Shown: positions 18,926 through 31,788 of the stretch, piece by piece
Layout of the letters: every line of letters begins with the position of its first letter
How positions within the stretch are numbered: the first letter of the stretch is position 1
Source: Cytospora piceicola
Lineage: Eukaryota > Ascomycota > Sordariomycetes > Diaporthales > Cytosporaceae
DNA length: 64,000 nucleotides
Assembly (NCBI GenBank): GCA_023375675.1
Contig: JALQBC010000008.1
Coordinates: forward strand, 682,001-746,000
Direction of reading: 5' to 3'
The notes under the pieces: model-generated
What the model saw: only the letters and a program-made list of their open reading frames with translations
Databases searched by the model: none
Told to the model about the DNA's origin: nothing
Made by a program: the position numbers and the translations under genes

Positions 18926-19610
18926 GATGGGGTCAGGCTTGGGAATGGAGTCGGTTCGGTAGGTTGGTTTCGGTCGAATACCATGGGTGATCAGGGAATT
19001 TCGTGGGTTTCATGGGTTTCATTCGTCTATTCTTGGTGCTTTGGAGAAGCTCGTGGGACGAATTTCACTTGTTCGGGAAGCGATATGCTTCGTAACTATC
19101 GGCGATCAGGTCTCCTGATTGGTAAATCATTATTCTCCCATCCTTGTGGTTTGTATCGTTTATCTGTGCCTGTGTTTGCCGTCGAGCCCTTTGAGATAGG
19201 GAACCATGTATGTAGACGGGATTTTAAGGCCAAAGGATTCATCCACGAGAGTCTCGAGATTTGGGCAGGAGGGAGGATAATCTGTCTGAGGACGGCGGAT
19301 CGCATCACCGCAAGATAGAAAGTAAGAACTGGGACCGGCGAGAATAAATCGGGACAGATGCAGACTTGCGCAAGGGTCGGTGTATTTAGAAGGCTGTCTG
19401 TTCAACTTCAGAACACCGGTTTCAGCCTGTGTTTCTCCTATTACTGATGCCCAAAGACCCAAAACAGAAGGGCCGAAATCGAGGCCAGAATCTCCATCAT
19501 CGTCCTATCTCGGCCACCTTGTCAAGCTCTTGCCACCGGTTTCCGATCAGAAGATGTACTGTGACGGTCCCCAGGTCAGTCTACTGCTCGTCAAGCATCC
19601 ACCAAGGTGA
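18926..19610. other. Intergenic region, no supported gene
   Basis: This is the 3' flank between two convergent genes. No motif-bearing frame or repeat was seen. Confidence 0.35.
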
Positions 19611-20033
19611 TCAACTTGCCGCAGGGTACCAGATGTTAGGCTGGCGGTCGTGGGCCTGTAGCTGGGTCTGCACGGGTAGGACGTTGGCCACAGGGTAAAC
19701 GTATTGGTAGGTCTGAGGGTAGTAGACAGTGGGACAGACCGTCGTCTGGGTGGTGCCACTGACGGGGAGCTTCTGGTAGGCAGGAGGGTCTATACGCCCT
19801 CGGGTCAGTAATCTTTGTGCTGAAACGGAGCGGTTATAGAAGTTGCCTCGAAGCCGTCCACGCAAGATGGGCGTGTTCTTCTCGGGGGCTTAGATGACTC
19901 GACTCCAAGTTTCGATTTGACATCTATATAAGCCAGTCCAACAAGGAGGAGACTCACAGGTGCCGGGAACAGGGACCTGATAGTAAGACTCAGGGAACTG
20001 GTAAGGGCGGGACCAGACAATGTTGGTGGCCAT
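19611..20033 (-). CDS. Small Tyr/Pro-rich hypothetical protein (84 aa, spliced)
   Basis: Two exons on the minus strand: 20033..19958 (76 nt) and 19789..19611 (179 nt), joined across a 168-nt intron (GTGAGT, branch-like ACTGACC, acceptor GTATAG). The join gives 84 aa in frame: it begins MATNIVWSRPYQFPESYYQV, crosses the junction as VPGT-YPPAYQKL, and ends NIWYPAAS. It has no membrane segment or signal peptide but repeated Y-P/Q-T-Y-Q-Y-V motifs. A TATA-like element lies about 120 nt upstream. I do not recognise the family. Consensus splice signals that restore one frame support a real gene. Confidence 0.6.
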
Positions 20034-20964
20034 GTTGAGTGGTTGTAGTAGGGTTAGCAGTAGATTTGGTCGATTGGTTTTGGATATTCCTGGGGATGGT
20101 GTTGTTGAGGGAGAAGAGGAATAGAATGTGTTGGTGCCCCCTGACAAGACCTTTATATTTTCAGGGAATTCTGTGAGACAGCATCCGCGAACATTCTGCT
20201 GTCTCCTGGGGAGTTTCCTCATGCTGTGGCTTATACGCAGGCGGTAACAGGTGTAGCCTGTAGGTAGTAGTTACTTATAAAAGAAATCCGGTCACCTCCT
20301 TTGGATGAGCCAAAAGACCCTCCAGAGAGAAGGCCCAGTAGATCTTGCCAATATATATTCATCCATTGCCCCCTGAGTGACCTGGACACTGTGAGGAAGC
20401 CCTGGGTAGCAAACACTTGTTTGCCCTGAAGAGAGGTTACCCAAATGGGTGACAATGACTGACTGACTGGTTTGACTTGATGTCACCGTTTTGAGTTGAT
20501 ATCGAGACAGCCAGTCGCCATCATCTTGGTTATCGTTGCATGTTCCATCTTGCCTTGCCGTCTGAGCTTTGACAGGATGACCGTTGCATCTTGTCCTAAA
20601 ATAAATACATAAGTAGTCAGTTCGTCCTTCACTCACTGATTTATGTGTATAAGGAGAGAAAAGAGAGTAAAGAGGCTCGATAAGTGGCCGGTGGCCCGTG
20701 CTCGTTGGCGCGGAAGAATGCGGAGTCGTGGCGATGATCTCATTGGCGCAAAAGACCGGGACTCTGGGCCCCACTCGCTAGTCGCAGCACGAGGTGAGCA
20801 CCTCCGAACTTGGCCAGCGCTGGCAACCTCAATTTTCTCAATTCCCTCACAAGGAACCTCAAACCACCACCCTCCTCCCGCCATCAACTCTCCTCTCCAC
20901 ACAATTGCAAGCCAATTGCAATTGTCTTCCTTTTCCTTCTAGGCACATACAGATCCTGATCACA
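20034..20964. promoter_or_regulatory. Divergent promoter region, 84-aa gene and ATP synthase alpha
   Basis: Contains the TATA-like box of the minus-strand gene, short TGAC repeats near 20460, and on the right a C/T-rich leader (20810-20960) before the atp1 ATG. Open frames here lack support. Confidence 0.4.
20151..20160 (-). promoter_or_regulatory. TATA-like box of the 84-aa gene
   Basis: On the minus strand this reads AAATATAAAG, 118-127 nt upstream of the ATG at 20033. It is the clearest TATA-like element near a start that I noticed in the window. Function is inferred. Confidence 0.4.
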
Positions 20965-23465
20965 ATGTTCCGGAACGCCCTCCGACAGAGCACCCGTGCC
21001 GTCGGTGCCATCTCTGCCACCAGCAGAGTTGCTGCCGTAAGTCTCGCTCTCACCAAAAAGATGTCGACGCAATGTTTTTCCCGCCCGACCGGTCCGGCCT
21101 CACTGCCATCGAGAACCCACCCCAGCCGCCTCCAATTAGCTCCAAGACGATCGAGGAAGCTCAATTGAGCTTCACTAAGCTTCCATCACCCGGGCGCAGC
21201 GCCCTGACCGAGCACACGGAGCACGAGACCCTACGTGTTGCCGAGCTGGAGCTGGAGCTGTGCCTGGGTGTGTGTGTGTCGGGCTTTGAGGCTGGGGTCG
21301 ATCGTTGGATGGATATTGGAGACGCGCACAACCATATACACACCCATATACACATCCATACACCTATACACCCATACACACCCATACACACCCATACACA
21401 TACACACCACTTTCGGGAGCTCGGGCTTAGGCTAACCATGGCTGTCTTCCACCACTACAGGCACGCACTGCCGCTCCTGTCGTCTCTATCCAGGCTCGCA
21501 CCTACGCCGATGCTAAGGCCACCCCCACGGAGGTCTCTTCCATCCTCGAGCAGCGAATCCGCGGTGTCCAGGAGGAGTCCAACCTCGCCGAGACTGGCCG
21601 CGTCCTGTCTGTCGGGTACGTCTCAATAATGGCTCGAGCCATCCGCTACGATGCTTCCTTGGAATATTGAAACCACACGAGTGGCAGGCGAGACACACGC
21701 CGATATCGCGCTCGGGTGGTTATCAACGACGAATATTGTGGCTAACTGGTAGCCTTATAGTGATGGTATCGCTCGTGTGCACGGTATGGCCAACGTCCAG
21801 GCCGAGGAGCTGGTCGAGTACGTCATCCCCAAAAATTCCTGTATACGGCGGACATCCCCTGATTGACAAACCCCCCAGGTTCGCTTCCGGCGTCAAGGGC
21901 ATGTGCATGAACTTGGAGGCTGGCCAGGTCGGTGTCGTGCTTTTCGGTTCTGACCGTCTCGTCAAGGAGGGTGAGACCGTCAAGCGTACCGGCGAGATTG
22001 TGAGTAGCGCTATGCGACATTTAAATCCTCAACTCCGCCAACTAACGCCATACAGGTCGACGTTCCCGTCGGCCCCGAGCTGCTCGGCCGTGTTATCGAC
22101 GCTCTCGGTAACCCCATCGATGGCAAGGGTCCCCTCAACACCAAGGAGAAGCGCCGTGCTCAGCTTAAGGCCCCCGGCATTCTGCCCCGCCAGTCCGTCA
22201 ACCAGCCCGTACAGACCGGTCTCAAGTCTATCGACGCCATGGTTCCCATCGGCCGTGGACAGCGTGAGCTGATCATCGGTGACCGTCAAACCGGAAAGAC
22301 CGCCGTTGCCCTGGATGCCATCCTCAACCAGAAGCGATGGAACAGCACCAACGACGAGACCAAGAAGCTCTACTGTGTCTACGTCGCCGTCGGCCAGAAG
22401 CGATCCACCGTCGCCCAGCTTGTCAAGACCCTTGAGGAGAACGACGCCATGAAGTACTCCGTCATCGTTGCCGCCACTGCCTCCGAGGCCGCTCCTCTGC
22501 AGTACCTTGCTCCCTTCACTGGCGGTAAGCCTCCAGCACAAATCCATCGTGTTTTTGATATATAATCCAGTCCAGTAAGCTAATATATCACCTTCTAGCT
22601 TCGGTGGGTGAGTGGTTCCGTGATAATGGAAAGCACTCTCTCGTCATCTTCGACGATCTGTCCAAGCAGGCTGTTGCCTACCGTCAAATGTCTCTGCTGC
22701 TCCGTCGTCCCCCCGGACGTGAGGCTTACCCCGGTGACGTCTTCTACCTGCACTCTCGTCTCCTCGAGCGTGCCGCCAAGATGAACGACAAGCTCGGAGG
22801 TGGTTCCATGACTGCCCTGCCCGTCATTGAGACCCAGGGTGGTGACGTGTCTGCCTACATTCCCACCAACGTCATTTCCATCACTGACGGCCAGATCTTC
22901 CTGGAGGCTGAGCTGTTCTACAAGGGTATCCGACCTGCCATCAACGTCGGTCTGTCCGTGTCTCGTGTCGGTTCCGCTGCCCAGCTCAAGGCCATGAAGC
23001 AGGTCGCTGGTTCCCTGAAGCTGTTCTTGGCCCAGTACCGTGAGGTCGCTGCCTTCGCCCAGTTCGGTTCTGACCTGGACGCTGCCACCAAGCAGACCCT
23101 GAACCGTGGTGAGCGTGTAAGTAACACCCTGGATATATCACTAAGCCATCATAATCATAAATACTGCAAGGACATGGGCTAATCACACCGCAAATCTACA
23201 GTTGACCGAGCTCCTGAAGCAGAAGCAGTACTCTCCCATGGCCGTCAACGAGATGGTTCCTCTCATCTACGCCGGTGTCAACGGTTTCCTCGACCCCATC
23301 CCCGTCAACAAGATCCTCCAGTGGGAGTCCGACTACCTCTCTTACCTCAAGACCGACCAGGCTGACCTGCTCGCCACCATCGACAAGGAGGGTGCTCTCA
23401 GCAAGGACCTCGAGGCGCGGTTGAAGGAGGTCACCCAGAGCTTCATCAAGAGCTTCCTGTCGTAA
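20965..23465 (+). CDS. ATP1: Mitochondrial F1-ATPase / ATP synthase subunit alpha
   Basis: Seven exons: 20965..21036, 21461..21615, 21761..21817, 21879..21999, 22056..22524, 22599..23116 and 23202..23465. They total 551 aa plus stop, in frame throughout, the normal size for the mitochondrial precursor. It begins with a presequence ([20 protein letters not shown]). The mature part shows the N-terminal beta-barrel ([23 protein letters not shown]), Walker A GDRQTGKT at about 210-217, and [13 protein letters not shown] with the conserved alpha-subunit arginine near residue 414. It is part of the F1 catalytic head in the mitochondrial matrix. Codon use is strongly C-ending (GTC, CTC, AAG), as in highly expressed fungal genes. 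Intron 1 is unusually long (424 nt) and holds a minisatellite. Confidence 0.96.
21326..21411 (+). repeat. CATACAC-type minisatellite in ATP1 intron 1
   Basis: Imperfect tandem units of CCCATACACA and CATATACACA fill about 85 nt of the first ATP1 intron, all on the coding strand and lacking G. Seen directly. Confidence 0.8.
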
Positions 23466-24238
23466 ACAGTCCTAGCATATGAATAGGAAAGACAAGACAG
23501 CTTTTGGGGATGTGATCTGAGGCACGCACGGAGGTAGGGGGGAAGTAGCCATCTATACCGTGTGTAGATGGAAATGTTTCGTCTAGAGAGGAAGGCTTAT
23601 CCCTACCGGGTGCTGGGGGAGGACTGAGAGATGAAATGGTTTGGAGAGCATAATCTCCGGTCGCACCACTGTAAAATAGAGCCGTGACCAATCTAGCACT
23701 CGATTTTCTTTTGTCCACCATCTCCCAGACCCTAAAACGATCCCAACAGTTTCAATAGTTGCTTGCTTACGAGTCTCCTTTTACCTCTGTATCAGTCCTT
23801 ACATACTGCCTCTCCCTCGCGTCTGCCGTGGCAATCATTGATTGTTGCTAAAAGCACGTTTAAAACTGAAGACGATCTGATGAATTATGTAAGCCACGCG
23901 GCTCCCACAAACAACTAACAGTGACATCATCTGGTCCGCGACCCTTTCGACGTACAATTGACATCAATCACATACATCATCATCACCTTAGCTTACTATG
24001 TATCTGCCTTGAATTTTGTGATAGTTCTTATTCTGGCCGACGAATTCTATACTTTCTACAACTTCAGCACTCAAACAGACACCAATTGACCAGTGAACCA
24101 CTCGATATTTCGTGATCCTACTACGCAAACGACGTCCCATTCCCCACTTCCAAACACACGACTTTCCGGACAAACAACGAGGAGCAGACCAGGAACATAT
24201 ACACATCGGGGTATTCAAGAGAATACGCAAAACTTTAG
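23466..24238. other. Intergenic region between ATP1 and the NAD(P)HX dehydratase gene
   Basis: Holds the ATP1 3' UTR and the 5' flank of the next gene. No supported gene or notable repeat was seen. Confidence 0.4.
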
Positions 24239-25615
24239 ATGTCTACAGATATGTCTTCGGCGACGAGAGAAGTACTAGGCCGCGTGCGCCAGCTCGTGCC
24301 GCCTATGCTGGATTCCTTCCACAAGGGTGAGCTCCAACTCTTCCAGGCTCGGATGAGCTGTATATCCTCTCTGGTAGGGAGGGAGGAAGACGAAACAGGA
24401 AGCTGACAACCCGGTTGCGATACAGGTCAGCTTGGACGCATAGCAGTCATCGGTGGCAGTGAGGATTACACTGGCGCTCCTTACTTCTCGGCTATGGCGA
24501 GCGCGCGGTTGGGATGTGACTTGGTACGATCTTCCCTTGCTCTCCCTCAATCCTTATGATACACCTCAAACTGTATCTACTCATCGATCCTGCTGGAGAA
24601 CACCGACTGACCCTATGTCCCCTCTAATCAGTCCCATCTTATCTGCACGCCCGGCGCAGCCTCCGTCATCAAGACCTACTCGCCCAACCTGATGGTGCAC
24701 CCACTGATGCGCCAGTCCCCCTCCCCAACATCCTCCGACCAGTCCACCTCCAGTGAATCAGCCGACAGTATAGCCTCGCGCATCATCGAGATGCTGCCCC
24801 GCCTCCACGTCGTCGTCATCGGGCCAGGGCTGGGCCGCGACCCCCTGATGCAGGACACGGTGGCCAAGGTGATCGAGGCGGCGCGGAAGCAGGGCACGCC
24901 CCTCGTGCTCGACGCGGACGCGCTCCAGGTGGTGCAGAAGTACCCCGAGGTCGTCAAGGGCTACAAGCTGGCGGTGCTGACGCCCAACGTGGTGGAGTTC
25001 GGGCGGCTGTGCGAGGCGCTCGGGGTGGAGGAGCAGGTGAAGAAGGCGATGGAGGCGGAGACGGACGAGGGCAAGAAGGAGACGGCCAAGGTGGAGGCGC
25101 TGGCGCGGGCGCTGGGCGGCGTGACGGTTGTGCAGAAGGGCCTCAAGGACCTCATCAGCGACGGCGAGACGACGGTGGCCGTGGACCTGCAGGGCGGCAA
25201 GAAGAGGAGCGGCGGGCAGGGCGACACGCTGACGGGGAGCATCGCGACGTTCCTGGGGTGGAGGATGGCGTACCTCGAGGGCCTGTGGGACCACGGCGGG
25301 AAGCTGCCGGAGAAGGAGACGGTGCAGCTGGCGGCGTTTGGCGGTGCTGCTATTACGAGGGTGAGTCTGGACCCCTTTCCTCCTTCGGCTTCTACATGAC
25401 AGTCGTCTCTTCGGCTGGTCCGGAGAAGCGCCCCGGAATATTACGAGAGGGGACAGCAAGCTGACTCGACGATCAACACACAGGAGTGCTCGCGCCTCGC
25501 CTTCAACAAGAGGGGCCGCAGCCTGCAGGCCAGCGACCTGACGGAAGAGGTCCACACGGCCTTCCTGAACATCTTCGGTGAGGAGGAGGACCCCGAGGTC
25601 GGCCAGAAGCTATAA
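24239..25615 (+). CDS. ATP-dependent (S)-NAD(P)H-hydrate dehydratase (carbohydrate-kinase fold)
   Basis: Four exons: 24239..24326, 24426..24523, 24632..25360 and 25484..25615, giving 348 aa in frame. The enzyme repairs hydrated NADH/NADPH, using ATP to dehydrate the S epimer (the CARKD/NAXD, YjeF-C family). Motifs in order: [20 protein letters not shown] near residue 30, [14 protein letters not shown] (about 120), LVLDADAL (about 155), [13 protein letters not shown] (about 178) and the anion-hole/catalytic [10 protein letters not shown] near 256-265. It ends [11 protein letters not shown] chose the ATG at 24239 over the in-frame ATG at 24251; the N-terminus ([13 protein letters not shown]) suggests a cytosolic form. 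No partner epimerase gene is nearby. Confidence 0.92.
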
Positions 25616-27089
25616 GCGGGTGGCGGCCAATTGACCATCGGCAACGCACCGGTCGGGTCCTATGATTATGCTCTACATTCCAGCGCGTATCAATCATATC
25701 ATAAGTCGTTGCGTCGTGGTTCTAGATCCTCATCGCTGGCATCGGTCAAGGGGCTATGACCGTCGGGATGGAGGCTCGCAAGGCGGTACAAGGTTTGACT
25801 TGTGTTTGCTTTTGCTCCTGGGGGCCGTGTAGTGTCACCCAGCCGCGGAACCGGGTGTTTAGGGGCGATGCGTTGCATATGCGCTGCAATAGAGATAGAC
25901 ATGCATTACGAGGTTAGGTCTAGACAGACATGTGCATGTGTGTGGGATGTTTTGGTTACGGGAGCTTGGAGGGATGGCCTCATCATGTCAGTGAGTGGGA
26001 CACGAGACGAGACGAGTCCTTGTCCGTGTGTTTTTATTATAGCATTGTACCAGGCATGCATTCGCGAGATACAAAGAGTATTTACGACCACTCCACGTTG
26101 GCCATGGGGTTCTCAATAGACTTATTGATGTTTGCTGAATATGTTCTGAATTTTCCATAGTTATTTTCTACCTATACTTGACCAAGTATATATGAAGTAA
26201 GGTGTACTAGACCCTGTGGGAAGTGTGCATACAGAGAATAGAAATGATAATATATGCACGATCTTGACAGGAGACGAGATGGGCCTACAGCAAGTAGTAT
26301 GGGGTAACTGCCCGGGGTAATTTGATTGAAATTGCGAGGCGAGAGGTGGATCTACCGTGTTGTTGGTTGGACGGATGCGAACCGGAAGTGACGGGCGATT
26401 ATTTTTTTTCTCTCTCTTGATTCAAAATTAAGATAGCCGAGACTAATTGGTGGCTTGACGGATCGTATTGTTCGTATACCATTAGTGACTGCCCTCTGCA
26501 CACCATTCAAGTCTGGGGGCGGGGGTGGTTCAAAGAATAGGGGGTGGTCACATATTCTCTTACGTTTTGTGTGCTACTGTTGGTATAAACACTCGTTTGT
26601 AAGGAAGTAGTGGGCAAGGTCACGATGACGGCACTTTTACATGACGGACGAGGGGGGGTCTTCTTTCTCCGACGTCTGTCTGGTGATTTTTCCTCTCTTC
26701 TCCTTCCACGCAGACATAACAAGCAAAAGAGCAGCATCTACTATTTACATAGGAACAGGACCTACAACTCCGGGAGCAGACTACTCCGTGGGGCCCATGA
26801 AGTCTCCAAAACCGCGGTCAAGAGAAAGGAAAAGAGTTCAGAAAGAAATTTTTATAAGAATATACATGGGAACGTGGCGACAGTGCGTGAGTAGGAAGAG
26901 GAAGAGGGGGGGGGGAGATCCCGGTGTAGTTAGTAGCCCACAAGAAACTGAGATCGTCGTTGGGTTACGGTTCGAAGTTTTATAATGTTTGGCTGAGACT
27001 GAGACAAAGGTCTCGGCAGAAGGACTCTAAAGAGTAATTAATACATAGAAACCATGCGTGTGTGGCCCTCGGACAGACAGATGGACAGA

Positions 27090-27345
27090 TAGATAGACAG
27101 ACCGACTGACTGGCTGGCTAATAGACGACAGACTAATAGACGGACTGGCTGACTGACCGACTGACCGACTGACTGACTGACTGACTGACTGACTGACTGA
27201 CTGACTGACTGACTGACCGACTGACTGACTGACTGACTGACTGACTGACTGCAGGTGGCTAATAGACTGACAGACTGATAGACAGACAGACTGACAGACT
27301 GACAGACAGACTGTCTGACTGACAGACAGACTGACAGACTGACTA
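27090..27345 (+). repeat. GACT/GACA tetranucleotide microsatellite
   Basis: About 255 nt of (GACT)n with interspersed GACC, GACA and GATA units, including an uninterrupted run of more than ten GACT units around 27165-27215. It is followed by CTACCTACCTA. Seen directly. Confidence 0.9.
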
Positions 27346-28350
27346 CCTACCTACCTATTCGTACATAGTAGGCTAGGTATGCTCGGAAGAGGCTGACCGC
27401 TCTGAGGTCCCTACAGGTACACGTCAAGACAGGGGAAAAGAAAAAGAGACAAGAGAGGGAGGCGAAGAAAAATCTTCAGTACAACAGGGTCTTAGACCTC
27501 GACCCCCCATCCCTCGCATCTGTTTTTGCTATTTCGTGACAGCATGACCTGCAGCTGCTTCGCTCGGATGTCGTGCCACCATTCATGAACCATCGCCCTG
27601 GAAGGGAAGAGAGGGGATTAAAAAAAAAAAGCCACCCCTCGCTTGAGGAGCACTGGCGATTGGCCGGGCTTGCCCAACAGCTGGGGTGTTTTCGGCAGGG
27701 AGGGGCATGTCTGTGTCCTGTGTTTGTCTCAGGGAACAAGCAGGATTGATTTTTAGGGGGAGGTTGATGGGTATATCAGTTGCTGCGTATATACTTAAGT
27801 AATCTATGTAAGTGGGATGGGAGGGGGTCGTCGTTCTGATATTGGACCAGGGCCCATGCTAGGTATGGCTGAGACACAAGAGTGGCAAGCTACATTTAGT
27901 CAGGCACGAAAGACGACAGAGAAACCTCACACACGTTGAGGTCTACTGGGTAATGGATTCCTCTGCTCGAGCCCTCGTGCCCCTGGAAGAAGGCCGGGGA
28001 AAGGGGCAAGAGATCAACGTTCATGCAGGCGATCTGTGCGCTCGCTCGCACGTCCTGGCGTATTGTATTGTCTTCCTTTTTTTTTTTTCGTACCTTTCCC
28101 CTGGAGGGTCCCTTGGAGTACGTATGTGGTATGTGCTGCTTTCCTAGATCTGTCAGATGTGACGACACGTTTTTTGCTCATGGTTCAGATCTGCTTTGTT
28201 CACCACTACTACCACGCTGTCGGGGGACACGGTGCGGGACGGGTTTCTTCTGCTATTCATAGGCGAGGAGATGCACTTGAGATATATAGTATAGAGGTGG
28301 GGGAGGGGAATAAATGTCAAGAATATTGAACCCCACCTGTTCTGGAGATG

Positions 28351-28384
28351 GCTGACTGACTGACTGACTGACTGACTGACTGAC
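28351..28384 (+). repeat. Second (GACT)n microsatellite
   Basis: Eight consecutive CTGA/GACT units about 1 kb downstream of the larger tract with the same unit. Confidence 0.85.
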
Positions 28385-28937
28385 TTGACAGGCAGGGTAC
28401 ATAGTCAATATGCATGTTTCATCCACACGGCTTGCATATGTATGTATGTATGTTTGTATGCATGCATGTATGGCGAGGTTTGATCGTCCCGGGAGAGATC
28501 AGACCTTGAGCCGGGCCGCTGGGGGTTTCTGTGTTTTGGTGCCCAACATGGACAGGTGAGAGAAGCAAAACCCCTCCCTCACTTCTCCCTTCCCCGACGA
28601 CATGAGTAGCAGTAGGCAGGATGGGAGTGCGTACTGTGAAGCTTAAGCTTTAAACTTTCCTAGGGAAGCCTGCAGGTGTGGGCAGCGGCTGGCGGTTGCG
28701 GCTGGCCCCATCGAGTGGGTGAGAGGGAGGATGGGTGGGTGGATTCGGCGGCAGTGGGAATCATCATCCTTGGGGATTAGAATACCTGGGTGATTGCTGT
28801 GCTGTCTCCCCTGTGGACGAGGCGAGGAAGAAGTAGAAGACGAAGAAGAAGGAGAAGGAGAAGAAGGAGAAGCTGTCATGTGTCTCAGGACCACGGTCTG
28901 GTGTCAATTCCTCGACGTTGTTGACAGTTGGAGCCTC

Positions 28938-29076
28938 GAGCCTCTAAAACTGCCTCTAAACTGCCCTCTAAACTGCCCCTAAACCGTTACCAGTAACACC
29001 ACTGATACCAGTAACAGACCAGTAAAACCAGTAACGACCTTGGCGCTCGGCCCGCTTTATGGTCCCGCTTTATGGT
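28938..29076 (+). repeat. Cluster of short tandem repeats (11, 9 and 13 bp units)
   Basis: Three adjacent families: about four imperfect CCTCTAAACTG units (28941-28985), about four ACCAGTAAC units (28988-29036), and a perfect 13-bp duplication CCCGCTTTATGGT at 29051-29063 and 29064-29076. Seen directly. Confidence 0.8.
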
Positions 29077-30460
29077 CCGTGCTGGTGCCAATTGAATTCC
29101 GCTCCAGCCGTGCGCCCGGGCGGCAAATCAAACCTTGTAACCCTTGGAACCCTTGTACTGGAACCCTTGGAAACAACCCTCTCGATTCGACAACCATTTG
29201 AATATTACTGTGTAATTCTCACGTATGCTTAGCAGTGTGTGCTTAAACCAGAGTGCTATGTATGTAACAGCAGATAATTACTTGTCCATTTGTCCAGTTG
29301 CCCAAGTGTAGGATCGATCCGTTCACTCTCACTCAGTGTTACCTCCAAGGTCAGAGAGAGTCATTCGTAAAACTCCTGTATCCATCTCTAATCACATGTG
29401 GTCATATGAAATTGCGGAATTATTCTGTGGAACCCCTGACAGGTGCACACACCCACGTACCTGTGTATGTACCCTGGGTATGTATGTATGTATGTAAGTA
29501 TGTTAGTGAGTAAGTTGCGAACCCTGTCGGAGACTTCATGACGGAATTGAGTGAGTGAGTGTCTGTCTCCTGGACCGTGGCTCGTGGTAATTGCTACGTT
29601 GGAGGTGTGTTTGTCTGGTTACGCACTGTTGTGGTTGAGCAACACACACACACAGAACACACACATGTTGAATACCTAATTCATGATTCGAAGTACCTAC
29701 CAAGGGGTCTCGCTCGTATAACCAGTGACTGACCCGCACTGTTGCTGCGATGTTGTGTTGTATTGTTGTGTCGTGTCGTGTTGTCCTGTGCTGTGTTGTA
29801 ATTGCTGCGTTGTGTTGCTGTGTTGTTGTTTCATCAACTGTCATCCAAGTCATCATCATCATGTCTCCTTTACTGCTGTGTAAGGTACGGTAATGCAGTA
29901 CGGTAGTGTAGTACTGTAGGTACTGTAGGTACTGTAGAAAACGCCCCAGCTATCCGTTTCGTAGGCCCTGTTTAGGTAGCCAGGTACCTAAGTACCTACT
30001 ATGAGGTTAGGTACTCAGGTACTGTAGCATGCATGTTAGGGCGGGCTGCAGGCGGGGCGGGAACAGGCAATTGACAGTTTGGGGCCTAAAAAAGAACTAC
30101 CTACAGTGGTACAGTACCTACTACACTACACACTACTACACTACAATGATCATGGCATGGCATGGCATCGCGTGGCATGGCAATGGCATCGCACTGGGCA
30201 CCGGGATGGAGTGGTTTTCTTCCCCCTTCCTTCACCTTTTGCCTTTTACCTTTTGCCCACACCCACCGCTGATCACCTGCCAGGCTTGTTTACCACTTAC
30301 GCTAGAGAAAAAGAGAGAGAACGATTCGGCCTGGATTGGCCCTGCACGATGGGGCCCTTGACAGCAAGGTGGGCCGGGTGGTCCATTTAATATGGTGGAC
30401 TCACAGTACGTACGTACGCACGCAAAAGACTCGAGCCTCATTATGCCCAGAGAGCAGCCA

Positions 30461-30498
30461 CCTCTCTCTCTCTCTCGCGCGCGCGCGAGCTCTCTCGA
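30461..30498 (+). repeat. (CT)n(CG)n tract with palindromic core
   Basis: A CT run passes into five alternating CG steps and then AGCTCTCTCG. The core is self-complementary, so it could form a cruciform or Z-DNA; structure is inferred. Confidence 0.6.
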
Positions 30499-31030
30499 AC
30501 CCAGACCCAAGATGCCATGCCGTCCTCTAGCCTCTCTTCCTCGATGCAGGCAGGTCCAACAAATATCTAGGGGGTGGGAAAAGGGACCATTGATCGAATC
30601 GAATGCCACCAGTCGAATACCCAGTCACCCTTTTTTTTTTTTCCCTCTCTTTCTTTTGCTGTTCACTTAACCGTGCTTTCAACTTAACTTTACTTTACAT
30701 GTACTACCCAAAGCCCACAACGAGATGCAGTAAAATAATATGTTACCCAAGTTGCGGTGACTACTTTTCTCTCTCATCTGCCATCGTCGATCTTGCTCGC
30801 CTCACACGGCCTGAGTCCTGATTCTCACTCACAGCAAATTTAAAAACAAAGGTAGAACATACACCCCGTTCCCCATTTCCCCTTCCCCCATCCCCCCCCC
30901 CCCCTTCTTCCGGGCCTGGCCTGGCCTGGCCCTTTTGTTTTTTATACATTGATGATATTGGTTCCTCGATCGAATTGATCATCAATTGGCCAAGGGTTGA
31001 ACTTCGGAACTCCTGGCATCTTCATGTTTG

Positions 31031-31060
31031 TCTTGTCTTGTCTTGTCTTGTCTTGTCTTG
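31031..31060 (+). repeat. (TCTTG)6 pentanucleotide repeat
   Basis: Six perfect TCTTG units about 0.95 kb upstream of the start codon at 31983, probably in its promoter or leader. Confidence 0.9.
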
Positions 31061-31734
31061 GTCGAATATTCCCTCGAAAACTGCTGGTGGCATCAAGCAA
31101 TCAACCAATCATCCAACCAATCGACCAACCAACCTATCTCTCTATCTTTCTTGTCTGATCTGATCCATGGGCTGACTCGGATCAAGAAGCACTGCAGCAA
31201 TAGCCCTGCCATTGGAGGACTCGATCAGCTCTGAATACCAGACGGAACCCTCGGGGGACACCAAGAACGACCTGGCTGCTGGCACAGGATATCACGTCTC
31301 ACCACCAAAGTCAGTGTCAGAAGTCAAAGTCCACTACGCACAGTTCACCGGTTCTGAGAGAACAGAGAGAAACTGTGGTCTTCCTCGAACCCTTCCTGTC
31401 AGACCTCACCGTGGACTGGGCTCTCTGTGTGTGTGGACCTTTCGAAGGCGAAGAGGGTTTTCCCCTTCTGGGGGCCTTATAGCACTGCTCTTCCAGAACT
31501 TCCAAATGACTTCTGCTTCACCTCTCTGAGCCTCCTTCCCTCTTGTGCCACCTCGCCCTCACACTGCCCGCCGCATGTCTCTCCGAGACAGGTCTCTGTC
31601 GACATCCGTACGCTTGTCTTGTGAGACCTTGGATAGTACTTACCCCCCTATTCCCCTTCCAAGGGCGCCGAGTCAAGTCGATTCCACCAATTCCCTGAGT
31701 CCTTCAGCTGAGGGTGCTCACGGTCGATCGATCG

Positions 31735-31788
31735 AGGATACCAGGATATCAGGATATCAGGAAACCAGATTACCAGGATACCAGATCT
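31735..31788 (+). repeat. AGGATAYCAGG-type short repeats
   Basis: Five imperfect copies of a roughly 9-nt unit (GGATACCA / GGATATCA / GAAACCA / GATTACCA) in a row in the probable leader of the gene at 31983. Confidence 0.7.

Noticed and set aside
27090..27345. CRISPR-like array suggested by regular GACT repeats
   Set aside because: Units are 4 bp with no spacers; a plain microsatellite in a eukaryotic genome.
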